Part shown: piece by piece, positions 10,578 through 21,857 of the stretch
Layout of the letters: every line of letters begins with the position of its first letter
Position numbering within the stretch: the first letter of the stretch is position 1
NCBI GenBank assembly: GCA_959347315.1
Contig: OY365813.1
Span: 21,334,854-21,398,853 of the forward strand
Length of the DNA stretch: 64,000 bases
Source of the DNA: Bimastos eiseni
Lineage: Eukaryota > Annelida > Clitellata > Crassiclitellata > Lumbricidae
Reading direction: 5' to 3'
Notes under the pieces: model-generated
Told to the model about the DNA's origin: nothing
The model's input: only the letters and a program-made list of their open reading frames with translations
The model's database searches: none
Made by a program: the position numbers and the translations under genes

Positions 10578-13500
10578 CTAGAAGTACGTGGTCCACCAGC
10601 TCCAGGCAGAAGTGGCTACCTTCCTCGATGCATTGAATCCAGCTGTGTGGCTGTTTAATTCGCAGACGTTTTCCATGGGATGGTGATTGAAAGAATTGCA
10701 GCTGTATCCAACCTCTTGGCAGAGGATCATGCAGTCCACTGCGTAGCCAACAGAAGCCGTTGAGTTGATGTAGTTCTCCAAACGAACACCAGACTCACGT
10801 TTCCATTGCGACACTATGTAAAAACCAAAAGCAGAAATATTCGTCCTACAAGAAATTCAACAACTGAATTTCGTTAAGCAGACAGAAATTATTAATTATA
10901 AAAATAATTCAATAAGTCATTCCTTTCACTCATCGCAGATCGACCGGATTGCTACAACGGGTTCGCCACATTCGACTACTGTCTGCAGCATGATGATCAA
11001 TGAAGGTTGTGTATTTGCAACGTCTGGGCTTAGGAATTCAAAATACAGCTGGGTCCATCGTAAGAGCATCTGAGTGTATAAATTTTGAGAACGGCCGTTT
11101 ATGCATATCCTTTATAAATGCTGAGTTGATACTTAAGACAGTCGTGTTTTATCGATACGAAAAGCCGGTAGATTAGAATCTGTCAGATCAGAGCAATGAA
11201 GAGTTAATTAGAATTGACTATATTTAATAGGGTTCATTAGATCAAAGAGACGACCAAAGGCAGTGTTCATACCGGTTCCCGGACAATTTGGCGCCGGACA
11301 ATTCGGCGCCGGACAATTCAACGACTGACAATTCGGCGCCGGATGAGTTTGTAAGTGTATTTAGACCAGATGTCGGTATGTAGTAACTGGCATTTTTTTA
11401 AAATTCAGAACGGAAGCGAAATAGTGTTCTCCATATTGTCCAACACATGTCTAGTCATTAGGCCTACTCTGTGAGCCAGACACCGAAATCGATGTAATTT
11501 GTAATATTTTTTAGTTTTCTCTACTGTGGAGGACTACTCAAGTTAGAAAGTGACACGGTCCCTATGTGTTGACTATGACTCTACAATAACCAAACATGTG
11601 CTGGATAATATGGAAATATTATTTGGCTCCCATTCTGAATATTTTTAAAATGTCAGTTAGTGCATACCGACATCTGGTCTAAATACACTTACAGACTCAT
11701 CCGTCGCCTAATTGTCCGGCGCCAAATTGTCCGCGCGCCGAATTGTCCGGCGCCGAATTATCCGGTCACCGTTCATACCTGTGCGCTTAGGCCAGACTTC
11801 GACTTCGCAGATGTAAATCCCTATATTTTCAGTTGCTGATTGTTGAATGATCAAGTATCTCGCTGGGACGGAGCCTGGTACGCATTTGACCGAGGCATTA
11901 AAGCTCCATGGGACATGTCCTGGATAAACCCCGCAGAGAGAGTAATTTCCTCTGATGACGGTCGCCAGGCTGGGTGTCACGTTCAGCAGTCCCACGGTGA
12001 AGTTGTCCATTCTAGTATCTATAGGGTCCACGGTGCATGAAAAAGTTACTGAACTTGCCAGAACAATCAATCAATCAATCAATCAATTAATCAATTGATC
12101 GACAATCGATCAATCCATCCATCAATCATTAACTCACACAATCACTCGCTCACCCAAACAATCAATCAACAATCTTTTATTGTTCACTAGAGCAGTACTA
12201 TAACACTAATGCATAATATGCTGGCAATTTACAATTTTGCATTTCGTAATGATATTCCTTTGGTGAACCCAAAGGAACATCAGTTCCGCTTAATTGGCTA
12301 TCTAATACCACAAGTCATCATTTGCCCATGCTGACATGTCAAGAAGCTTCTATCTATTGCCCCCGTCACGTGCTCATATTACATCCCCTGGTCACGAATA
12401 GAGAACGTCGGTGAAACAAGTTATTTAGATTATTATTTCACCAGTGATGGATGACTCAGTAGAACTCCAGTTCACACCTTCAGTGCAATAGAGAGAAATT
12501 CAGAAGTTCTATGGAAACACTGAGAACGTATTGCTGATGAGTTGAAGTTGAGGTAGATAACTGAGTTTAATCACACAGAACATTAGAGGTGGCATAAACT
12601 GAATCACATGTAATAACATTAACTCAGATTACAACGCATTCATTCCATTGCACTAAAATATATATACATTTGGTAAGCACGAACATACTAAGAAGATGCA
12701 CATTAATGACTTCATTTTTCTTAGACTCGGTTTATGTGGTCAGGTGACAGCAGTCACGATCTTCTCAATGTGCTCTTTTAAATGACTTTGTTTGCTTATG
12801 GAGCATAAATCGCAAAGCATAATAACTGCTTTTGAATCCTTGACATTCGTGTGAACAGTCCACCCTAGTGTACATTGAATGATCGCGAAATATTTTATTC
12901 GCTTTGCAATACAATTCTATGATAGTTGAATTTTCATTAATAATGTTAATATAACGTTCTGACTTTCTTTTTTTATCTGCCGTCAAGCTAGCACATAGAC
13001 TCACTGACTCCAGCATCAAGTCCACGATTAGTGACAATGACCCGATCAACAAAGACGAGTTGGCCCATGTCGACAGCCCACCAATTCCATGCATCGACGA
13101 GGTCGTTTGTCATAAAGCAAAAGTTGTAGCGGGTGTCATAATTGCCATCCACCGCCACATCTGGCGAAGTGTAACCGTAATTGGAACTGGAGAATGTCGG
13201 TCTTCCACGAACGATATTTACACTCGGGTCGGCTAAAGCAGAAACAAAACGATTTAGCGTAATTGATTTAAAAAATTCTGAGTTAGGCCTACTCATTAAT
13301 CCATTAATTTTGTTAGGAGTTATAATACAAACCATTACACGGTTTCCCGTAATCCTTCTGTCAATCAAATCTTCGTTATTATCATTCATTCAAACGCGCT
13401 CGGTGTGACATCTTGTAGTCATTCAACAATCTACAAGAGTCCAATTCTATCGCGTTTTCAATCACTTGAATAGTATTCGATGAAATGCCGAGTTTCCTGC

Positions 13501-13767
13501 AAGTTTCGAAATATTGTTTTTAGTGACTAAAATCCTGCTACGATTGTGTGAATAAAATCCGTGTATTTTCGAAGGTAGATCTTTTTCGATGAAACTCTCT
13601 AAACTGCTGCACACAAATATGTCCGTAGCAGTAACTGAGTCAAAGTAATGGGCCTACTTTACCAAAATTTGCCCAGAGCAGTAGCTGGGTCAAAGTAATA
13701 CATTACCAAAATGTGCCCATAGCAGTAGCTGAATCAAAATAAGGGCTTCAGACTTGATTACTCTCAT
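10578..13767 (-). CDS. Secreted F-type lectin (FTP)-PAN domain protein, copy 2, full length
   Basis: Four exons, all phase 1: 13707-13767 (signal peptide, starts MRVIKSEALILIQLLLWAHF), 13005-13232, 11779-12018 and 10578-10813. They give 254 residues: signal 1-20, FTP domain about 21-176 split over two exons, PAN/Apple domain about 177-254 with cysteines in DCMILC, GYSCNSF and NVCEL. FTP hallmarks are GRPTFSSS, AVDGNYDT, WNWWAVDMGQ, NYSLCGVYPG and ICEVEV. FTP domains often bind fucose through a His and two Arg; the His position is Met here (CFMTND) and the RxDx4R spacing is not met, so ligand choice may have changed. Secreted FTP proteins are commonly linked to self/non-self recognition; that role is inferred. 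A MITE sits immediately downstream of the exon 3 donor. Confidence 0.82.
11265..11779. repeat. 9 bp target-site duplication pair around MITE
   Basis: gttcatacc is present at 11265-11273 and 11771-11779, directly abutting the element between. On the minus strand the right copy contains the last exon 3 base and the GTATGA donor of the FTP-PAN copy 2 gene. Copy 1 has this site only once (ctcatacct at about 3409), showing the uninserted state. Confidence 0.85.
11274..11770. mobile_element. MITE with about 140 bp terminal inverted repeats (Mutator-like, 9 bp TSD)
   Basis: A 497 bp element whose left end (to about 11415) and right end (from about 11630) are inverted copies, including gtaagtgtatttagaccaga. 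The outermost 60 bases consist of tandem ggacaattcggcgcc units. The 9 bp TSD suits Mutator-like transposons. No ORF is present, so it is non-autonomous. It lies in intron 3 of the FTP-PAN copy 2 gene. Confidence 0.82.
12063..12165. repeat. Short interrupted (AATC)n microsatellite
   Basis: The copy 2 counterpart of the 439 bp array at 3776-4214. It contains interrupted aatc units and a few cactc units only. Confidence 0.8.
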
Positions 13768-14509
13768 TGCGTGGTTGTAACTACCAATAGTATTTGCTCA
13801 AGGCAGAAACTGAACTGCTACAGTCGTGAGCGTTTCTATATTAGATGTTCCCACAGTGCAGGTGGGACTGTGAAGACAGTTAACCGAGCAATATACATAT
13901 ATTTCGTGAGGGGTTGTTGCTACAGCAGACGCTGTTACATTCACTACATAACCCCCACGCAGTTCATAGTTTGTCTTCATGATAACAGACCCCACGCTGA
14001 GTCAATGCAGTGATGTGTCGGATGCCACACTGCTTATCTTTGTACAGACCAAGCCATCCATGCACGAAGTTACTAAGGCCTCCGCCTCTGTTTCGTTGCT
14101 AAGTCGCTTTCACAACAGTTAATTGGACTAATTGGCTATCTTACTCTTGGTCATTAACGCTTATTTAGTATGGAGAGCATCAATGTGGAAAAAATAAAGG
14201 AAGTGGCCCATAGGTCATTTCAAGTGAGAATCTATATTGTTGTATCTTGTCGGTCTGGAGTACGTCAATAACATGATTGGTCATGGTTAGAATAGCACCA
14301 ACGAGCACCCCTCTGTCAGATAGAATTGCGTTTCCAAATTTCAATTTGCTAACTTATGCCAGACAGAGATCTTGGTATAATTTTCCCCATAGGCAATGCG
14401 TCGGGTTTCAATCGATTGTCATTTCATGCATGGTTGCAATGAGCGCCTACCACGAAGACGGACTGGATATATTGAGAGAACAGGTTTGAATAGGTTCATT
14501 CATTCCGAA

Positions 14510-14735
14510 AATTTGCATAGCGCCCCTTCAAGACACGTACTCAGAGGAGCTCTCAGCCAGGCTGCGGTCAAACAAAAAAGACTTGAGGATACGGTAGAAG
14601 TCTGGCAGATTGTTCGTAGGGAGTGTACCGTGAGTGTGCGCTAGCGGAAGCCCATTCCAAATGGAATAACCCACACCCAAAAAGGCCCGGTGATGTTTGA
14701 TCGAAGACCGAGCATAGAGTAAGTGCAAATAAGTG
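14510..14735 (-). mobile_element. Non-LTR retrotransposon 3' ORF fragment
   Basis: The minus-strand frame shows a reverse-transcriptase C-terminal style ending (AFLGVGYSIWNGLPLA, then LPDFYRILKSFLF). It is absent from the matching place in duplication copy 1 (about 7030-7090). A related fragment containing caagac, actcagagg and a gcgcccctt start lies at 36592-36870. Both are short, 5'-truncated pieces. Confidence 0.6.
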
Positions 14736-15118
14736 CTTGCAATGGCACTGTCGATGTTACGCACAATGTAATAATGAAAGCGGTTGATTAAATACATTGA
14801 TGCAGTTTACTACAGAACACTCGCGGTGCGGTTGTGACTGCAGTTTTAGACATTTTCGCACTCATTAGGTTAAAACCTGTCCATGATCTCAATAACCACT
14901 GACACCCTGCTTGTCTCTCTCTCTATATATATATTACGGGCGGGTATATATATATGTACGTATAATACACACTGCTACGACCAAAACAAGGAGCTTTGCC
15001 TATGTGGGTCCCTCCACTGCCTCCGGTTAGAACAGTCTCCCTCTCTCCTTTCCGGTAGAGCTGCTAGATTTTTCTCCTGCTGAGTGTCGGATGCGCTTGA
15101 AGACCTTCCAATATCTCA

Positions 15119-15352
15119 ACGTGGCACGGTGGCTGATCGGCTAGAGCGATTCGCCCGTAACTCAGTGTGCGCTGAGTGAGTGGGCTCGAGCCTCATTCGA
15201 GGCGTCACTGTGTAGGGACCTAAAGCAAGTCCTTCGCGCTCAATTGCTCTGCAGTAGGGCCTACAACTGCAGCTGCGCCGTCGAAGCGTGAGCACTTCTG
15301 AGCAAAAAATGTTAGAAGAAGGGCGATATCAAATTTAAAAAATAAAACTATA
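15119..15352 (+). mobile_element. tRNA-derived SINE insertion
   Basis: It begins with a tRNA-like head (ggctgatcggctagagcg as A box, gggctcgagcctcattcga as B box region), continues through an unrelated body and ends in an A-rich tail (aaatttaaaaaataaaa). Duplication copy 1 lacks this block between the matching flanks cttccgagttgcc and cggaagcgccgctga. It therefore arrived after duplication. Confidence 0.65.
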
Positions 15353-15511
15353 GCCACCGACTTGAATCGGGAGAGCCGCTGACCTTGTGCGTCGCTTTGA
15401 AAATGTTCGGTTATAATTAAAATACATCGATATAGTTCAAAGGATTATTTCACTTACCAATGATATCACAGCCACAAAATCGTGGAATATTTTACTCGGT
15501 TTAAGTCCAAA

Positions 15512-17001
15512 TTCTGCATTATATAAGGAATATGAATGAATCAATTCTCGGTTCCTAACAAACATTGTATCTAATTTAAAAGGATCATCTCAGATCTTTG
15601 ACAGAGACTTGTTTACGTGGAAAACTCCTAATTACCTTTGAGTTTTTTCATTCAAGAGACAAGTTATTATAATCCTTTATCTTGGTTAATAGAGTAGATG
15701 TCGTAAAAGTACGTACACTGTATGTGAACATCGGTGGATCAGTTTCATGCATGAAAGCGATATTTACAAGCGTCTGCTAAGTGCGTACATATATCATGCT
15801 CATAGAGTTCACAAAGCTGTCTCAATGCGTTTTTCACGTGTTCATAAGGTCGTATGACACTGCATAAGTTTATATAAACGATTTCCCATCGATCGAGGTC
15901 GTGTGTTTTGTGACAACAGTGATGATGCAGTCGTTGTAGTTCATAATTTCTTTCAGTTGTCTTATTTTAGTTTCTTATTTAATTTGATGACCATTCATTT
16001 TCAGCTTCCTGCTTACTATTTGTCTCGTTTTTTTAATTAACACGTGTAGGATGTATGAGTTCATATTGGACGCAACAAATAGGAACACAATGTGGGAACG
16101 ACAACCCTATACGAATTAACACATTAGTAATGCGGTCAAGATGCGGCTTTTGATGTAGTGCACCCGTTTCAAATTATCCCTCTGCTCAAACTTCTTCGAG
16201 CAACCAATAGTTTCTGGAGGAGTAATCGAAGTCGTGATATCTGGACTTCTAAGGTGCCACTAGAAAGTCAAGCACAGTGCACAAGCTTATTAACAGGCGC
16301 TGCGTCAAGTCATACAGTTGTTCGAAGGGTAGTCCGAAGCCTGTACGAGTCCGGTTCCCAGAGGATCAGAGAAGGCAGAGTAGTTGTTAAGGCGGGTGTC
16401 GTTTAGGTCGAGAATTTAAAAGTGGACGATCAGGTGATTCGGGGTAAGCGTTCTTGAAGAGGCGATATTTAATTATCGAGTGGAAAGACCGAGGGATGAG
16501 TAATACGTGCAGTCTAGAAGCGGCTGAGGCAGATGATAGGTGGGCAATTGGGATTGATTTCGGAGGAATTCAGAAGTCAGATCGTTTCAAAGATGTTCCA
16601 GTAGTATTGGATATGCACTCAGTTGGAGAAGTTGAGTTGAGAAATATGACCAGAAGCCAAGGAAAACTGAGACTGATCTGGTAGAGCCAGTAAGCGGGAT
16701 GATAAGCTCGCGAGGACATTAGAATTGGGAGCATTGCAAAGAGTCTTTGGTTGGCGATTGGACCATGAATTGGATAGACTCTGCGATTTTAGCTGATTGA
16801 GTGATCTGAGGATAGTTACGATGCGATGATGCAGTAGCCATTCTGGTGACAGCTAAGGCTAGTGAATTTTGAATCAGTCACTTACATGTCAAAACATTAA
16901 ATTTGGAATACACTCAGAACGCCCCATACTCGACCCGTCTCAAGTTTGGTGACAGAACTAGGAGGGAGGTGGTACATCCGATAGCAGTCTGTTGTTTGTT
17001 G
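15512..17001. other. Intergenic, no supported gene
   Basis: Plus-strand ORFs at 16158-16406 and 16454-16684 have no domain I recognise and no clear splice signals. They may be relics of a repeat. Nothing else is identifiable. Confidence 0.4.
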
Positions 17002-19485
17002 TCAGTAGTTCTGATAGATTTCATCGTCCGTTGGCTGGGCAGCGACCGCATGCGGTTTCTTCCTAATCTTCGGTTTGCGAGGTTTGCGATCTCCAACCTG
17101 GAGCGCTTGGTAAGGAGAAGTATCTGTTGGCGTTTCGTCCCTTGTTCTAATATCCAGAGGAGTGTACAAATCCTGCGGAGGTGACGAATGCATTTCCTCG
17201 GTATAGTCGTTGCTGCTTACGTTCGCATTGCCACCATTTGAAACGGTCTTAAACGCACTGAATTTGCTGAGATCGAGTTTTCCCCTCCTGATAAACAAAT
17301 GAAATTTTAAATACAACATAATACTATACAATGCAGCACAACACAGCATTATGCAACACAGAGCAATGTCATATAATGCTGTACAATATAACCTAATAAT
17401 ATAAAGTGGCCAACTTCAAGAATGAATGCTACTTCATAATTATTTCAACGCCTCAAAATGGCAGGAACGGCATTTTTAAGTTTCAAGATGGATTCCTGTT
17501 TTTATATATGTTGGAGAGTCCTGTTAAACGCCAGTGAGTCTGAGTATAGTCGTTGAGCATTAAATGCTCAATATAAATAGACACAGCCATGCATCTGAAT
17601 CGGGATGTAGAAATTAAATTTCATTACGATTGCAGCAGTATTTGTTTCTCGCTTTTCGTTTTCGAGCCCAATGTTCAAAGGTTTATTCTACTTCAGCTGA
17701 TTACAATATATTATACCAGCGAATTATGAGTTAACATCCAACCCTAAGAGAAGAAGGACATAATCTGAGTAACCCGAAATCGTTGTTATTGCCCTAATTA
17801 TTGTGATACTCCTCGTCATTGCTTTTTCCATCTGGAACGCGTCTGAACGGCGTTCCAGCACCTTTTTCGATAAATAAAAAGTAACAAATATTAGTTGTGC
17901 AAAAACTCTAAAATTTAATATAAAACCTCAAAAATTCAATTTGTTGCATTCTAAAATCTATAAGTAGGACCTAGGGGTAGGCCTATAGATTGTGATCATT
18001 GTGTCCTATAAAATTTATTTTATATGGTACCGTAGCTAATTTTAGCGACATTTCTTTTGACAATACAGATGCGTTCCGGCACCGTTTTTCTAGAAAAAGC
18101 ACTGCTCCTCGTGGCATACCATTGTTTGCAGTGGTTCTTAGAAGTAAGCTTGTTTAGCCCATGATGTTCCATATAATCTTAATATTAAATCTAAAATGTC
18201 TCAATCTCTACTCTGAAGCCAAGTACAGGGCGTCAGCTTTCTCACGAGCTTACACACTCACACTCATGACGACAGAAACTTTCAGAATTGTTGCCTAATA
18301 ATTCCTGGATTTACAGACGATATTGACCATCACGAGCAAATAAGTTACAAAAAGCTTGCGACTACAACAGTATTGGACGAAAAGGCTTACTTTGTTAAAA
18401 CAGACACCAGGATAGCCACCAGGATCAACGAGCCTATATACACTATCAGAACAGCGATTACAATTCCGGCAATGGCACCTGAAACAGAAAGCACATTATT
18501 TTCATGTGTTCTTGTATGCAGACTCTTAAAAACCGGTTAAGGCAATAAAACCTCTGTAATTAAACAATTCGAGATATGTATATAAAACTTTAACGATGAG
18601 CGACGCCTTCACTGCTAGCACTCAGGCAGTGCCAGTCCCAAGCCTGGATAAAGGAGGCGGGCGACGCTAATGATCTGTGTTATTACACGGCGTCGTCAAA
18701 CTGCAACTGCCATGAAAAAAAATCATGGACACAAATTCCAGTCGTCGTTAAAAGAAATGAGGAGGTATAACTACGTTGTAATTAAAAAATAGGACATTGA
18801 AACTGCTGTCGTAGTTCTGACACCCCAAAAACTGGTTTGAACAATGCTCGAATAGATTAGGACATTGTAGTGAATCATCACATGATCGTGCAGTAAGGTA
18901 TCCATCGCATTTATTGATCACTCGAAATGAAAATAATTAAGGATAATCACGATGATATTATTGGTAAAGGCAGCGCTCTAGTTATTTGAAGTTATGCATC
19001 GCAATTACGATTACAATTACAACTCGTACAAACACCTACACACCATAAATCTCAAACTGAGGTTGACTTTTACAGTCCTCGTTAATGAACTCAGTGCCCG
19101 TGAGCCAGCTGGTGCCCTGCTCTTGTCATTCGAGTGCCGCTTCAGAAGTTTTGAGAGTACGATTATGACATTTACCATTGGATGGACCAGTTCTGCAGAT
19201 GTCGCAAGTGAAGCAGGCATCGGAGGAGGAACGATCGATATTTGACCAGCAGCTCATTGAATGCGGTGTTGTGGACACCGCGACGCTGGTTGTCGACTTT
19301 GCTTTTGGAGCAGTGGTGGTGGTGATAGTTCTAGTGGTAGAGGCGATGGTGGAATGTGTTGGTGGTTTTGGTGGTATTGGTGGTGGCGATAGAGTTGATG
19401 AGGTCACGTCCTGTGCTGCTACCCATGTTGTTCCCAGCAGCAGTGACTGAAGCAGCAACCCTGGTGAGAACAGCAGTGGAGACAT
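17002..19485 (-). CDS. Mucin-like type I membrane protein with ITIM-like tail
   Basis: Three exons: 19176-19485, 18391-18478 and 17002-17287, with donors GTAAAT and GTAAGC, a cleanly pyrimidine-led first acceptor (ctttctgtttcag), and phases 1 and 2 that keep one frame of 227 residues. Exon 1 encodes a signal peptide (MSPLLFSPGLLLQSLLLG..), a Ser/Thr/Pro stalk suited to O-glycosylation and a small Cys cluster (CFTCDIC). Exon 2 is one membrane helix (about 105-128). Exon 3 starts with KRGK, then carries tyrosines at 161, 174, 192, 224 and 227: LYTPL, SPYQAL (fits the ITIM consensus S/I/V/LxYxxL) and IYQNY (YxN, a Grb2-type SH2 site). This looks like a signalling receptor with a very short ectodomain and no recognised ligand-binding fold. 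If intron 2 is retained, translation stops just after the membrane helix. Confidence 0.72.
18617..18711 (+). repeat. Dispersed repeat (four copies in window)
   Basis: Core gtgccagtcccaagcctgga followed by taaaggaggcgggcgacgc and then a cactgcaactgc-like end. Other copies are at 55269-55362 (+), 30655-30745 (-) and 61888-61975 (-). This copy is in intron 1 of the mucin-like receptor gene. The family is unknown; it may be a SINE body or a conserved LINE 3' UTR hairpin. Confidence 0.7.
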
Positions 19486-19586
19486 TTTGAATGAATCGTG
19501 ATACGTTAATAATCAGCATTTTGGAACTTAATAAATGCACATGCTCGTCAATTTTTACAGTATATATATACTATATATATAATACG

Positions 19587-19849
19587 TAACACAACATGGC
19601 TTCCAACCCGGGCATTCCACAGTGATGTCCTTTATTAATCTTCAGGATAGAATAGCGGAGGCAATCGATCGCAAGGAATACGCAATAGATGTGTTCATCG
19701 ATATTGCCAAAGCTTTTGATACGGTCGAACACAGCCTACTTCTTCTTAAACTACAAAATATAGGTGCTCGCGGGGTTGCGTTAGAATGGTTTAAGAGCTA
19801 CCTCAGCAACTAGTATCAGGTAGTATATTGCAATGGCTCATTGTCCACC
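19587..19849 (+). mobile_element. Non-LTR retrotransposon, RT domain, left part
   Basis: A 5'-truncated reverse-transcriptase segment showing QHGFQPGHST, then FIDIAKAFDTVEHSLLL (RT motif with catalytic Asp) and WFKSYLSN followed by an in-frame stop. It is interrupted at 19849 by the Polinton, and the ORF resumes at 26993 in the same frame. The style matches the CR1/L2/Jockey group. It was already decayed or has decayed since. Confidence 0.88.
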
Positions 19850-19991
19850 AGTAGATAGGAAAGTTGCTATCTAACGATTTTAATCTATATACACTTACAA
19901 TCCAATCAAATCAACCAATAATTTGGTTCTAATCGCATCGTACTTAATCGCTTCGTACTTAGTCATAAACAGGCAAAAAACCCTAGCCACA
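19850..19991. repeat. Polinton left terminal inverted repeat
   Basis: 142 bp matching the reverse complement of 26851-26992 with about 11 mismatches counted by eye. Similarity ends after cctagccaca. Confidence 0.93.
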
Positions 19992-21384
19992 CATTTATCC
20001 ATGCAACGAAGACGCTATATTAGCCCCAAGCAAAAAGAATATTATCAGTTCATCTGTCTATGTTTGTCTATCTATCTGTCTATGTGTGTCTATGTCTGTC
20101 TATGTCTATTTCATATTTCTCTGCAAGCATTCGTTGTTGCTGTCATCCATTTGACGGCGATGGGCATGAACAAGTGATTTCCACTGTGTTGGATCATTGT
20201 TCCGTTTTTAGTGTTAGTCTAAGTGACATAGTGAGTAGGTTCTTTATAATAAGAGCACTTATGTCATCGTCATCATCGTCGTCGTCATCATCATCATCAT
20301 TGTCGTCGTCATAACATACACGCCTGTTCATACATACACGATAGCACATATCACATCTGGCACCAATTAAAACAATCGCCACTAGCATGTTACTGCATCG
20401 ACGTTGACAATAGCCATATAGACAACGATGAGTCTCGCTGCCATATGGAACGTATTAAAGTACAGCGTATAGACAATGAGCTATTCATCCAGGCATCCAA
20501 CCAGCCATCCGTCCATTCATCCATTCATCCATCCATCCATCCATGCGTCCGTCTATTGAGACTCTGTGTTTCCTATACAGCGAATCCAACAAATAAACTC
20601 TCTATGCCTGTTTTAATTACGACACAACGAATATGAATTCCGTTAAGAGATTTTATAAAATGTGATCTTTATTACAAAGCATAAGCCTGAATGTTCTGTT
20701 GAGAACGCGACTTCATTGATTAGCCAGATGGGGAAGAAATTGTTAACACTAGCAATTTTGCATAGCAGCCGCGCATTGATATGTTATTTTAGTCAAAAAG
20801 AGTGAGCCTATTTTAAATAAATGTATTTTAAGCGGTCTTTGCGGATAGGCACTGTTAGCAGGAGAACATCGACAAGGGTTCGAATCTTCCTGACGTACTC
20901 GTAGATATTCGTTCGTCAGGAAAAGCCACCTCGTGATCGCCTGTTTCACTCAGCAGCGTCGTCGACAAAGGTTGACAGCTCAGTTCGAATCCGTGCAGCT
21001 TCGTTCTTTAGGAAAACCAGTTCGTCAGCTGTTGCGCGAAAAACCGCCATCATTTCTCTCATTCGTTGTCTCTGTTTACGATCTTTCGCTTTTATCTTTC
21101 GAATCTTCTCGCGAATCTTCACAGAAATCTGTCACGCCTCGTTCGAATACGTTTAGAAAAGATACCCTGTTACGCTTCGTCTGAATTTGTGACAGGATTC
21201 ACGGTCACTACTGTCACGTTAAATACCCTTGACTGAAGCTGGCGTCACGAGTTATCTAAATAATGAGAACGCTTGTTTGACGCCAACGCAGGTGGACTCA
21301 TCGTCACGAGATGGAACAACGTAGGTCGTAGGAGTAACTATGACGCAAGTCTGGTAGGAATTTCTCTAATTTCTAATCTTTTCT
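19992..21384. other. Polinton left interior, simple repeats, no identified gene
   Basis: It contains a (TCTA/TGTC)n tract at 20042-20112, a (TCG/TCA)n tract at 20258-20312, a (CCAT)n tract at 20505-20545 and a tRNA-like B box (gggttcgaatcttcc) near 20876. A plus-strand ORF at 20933-21184 has no recognisable domain. The rest of the integrase and other Polinton genes are absent. Confidence 0.5.
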
Positions 21385-21857
21385 ATTCTAAATATCTCTT
21401 GAGTACTTTTTTGTAGCTCCTGTTAATAAAACGAACCCTGTATTTCCTCTCCGTTATAATCAGTAATCTCATAAGTTGGCGGATCTGTGTATTGAATCTG
21501 AGATACTGTCAAAATCTCTTCCGTCCATCTAGGTGTGTATCCCTTTTCAAATATTTTCTTCTTCTTAGTTATTCTAACTTTATCACCCATTGAAGACCTA
21601 GGCACAATAGGTTCCGAAATCTCATCGCCGTACAAATTCATAAAAACAACCTTCTCGTTCACTTTCATACTGGCCTTAGATGGTGACATTTTAATGGAAG
21701 AATGCCTAGTCTCATTATAATTACTAACCATTTCACCCAACACATCTATATATCTCCTTGTTTAATTAGCTGTCAAGTACTTAAACATTATCTCTCTCAT
21801 TGTCCGGTTCCAACGCTCAATAACGTACGATTTTTCCTCGTTCTCAGTGTAGCAATG
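21385..21857 (-). pseudogene. Polinton retroviral-type integrase, C-terminal remnant
   Basis: The frame shows ENEEKSYVIERWNRTM, where the Glu of VERWNRT is the third residue of the DDE triad. It continues through NYNETRHSSIKMSP and a C-terminal SH3-like part with TPRWTEEIL. The zinc-binding N terminus and the two catalytic Asp regions are missing. In-frame stops occur at about 21760 (after LTAN) and at 21423 (after GSFY). The 5' edge is fused to the tail-like gene at a short direct repeat. It cannot encode an active integrase. Confidence 0.85.

Larger units (their letters stand above)
10494..15511. repeat. Segmental duplication, copy 2
   Basis: Direct-repeat partner of 2701-7598. It differs from copy 1 by three insertions seen only here: the MITE 11274-11770, a LINE fragment at about 14510-14735 and a SINE at about 15119-15352. 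It keeps the full-length PAN exon that copy 1 has lost. Confidence 0.85.

Noticed and set aside
16158..16684. Two plus-strand ORFs as a gene
   Set aside because: No recognisable domain, no splice partners and stop codons between them; possibly a repeat relic.
21385..21857. LTR retrotransposon integrase
   Set aside because: The neighbouring adenain-type protease and family B polymerase, 142 bp TIRs and 6 bp TSD identify a Polinton instead.
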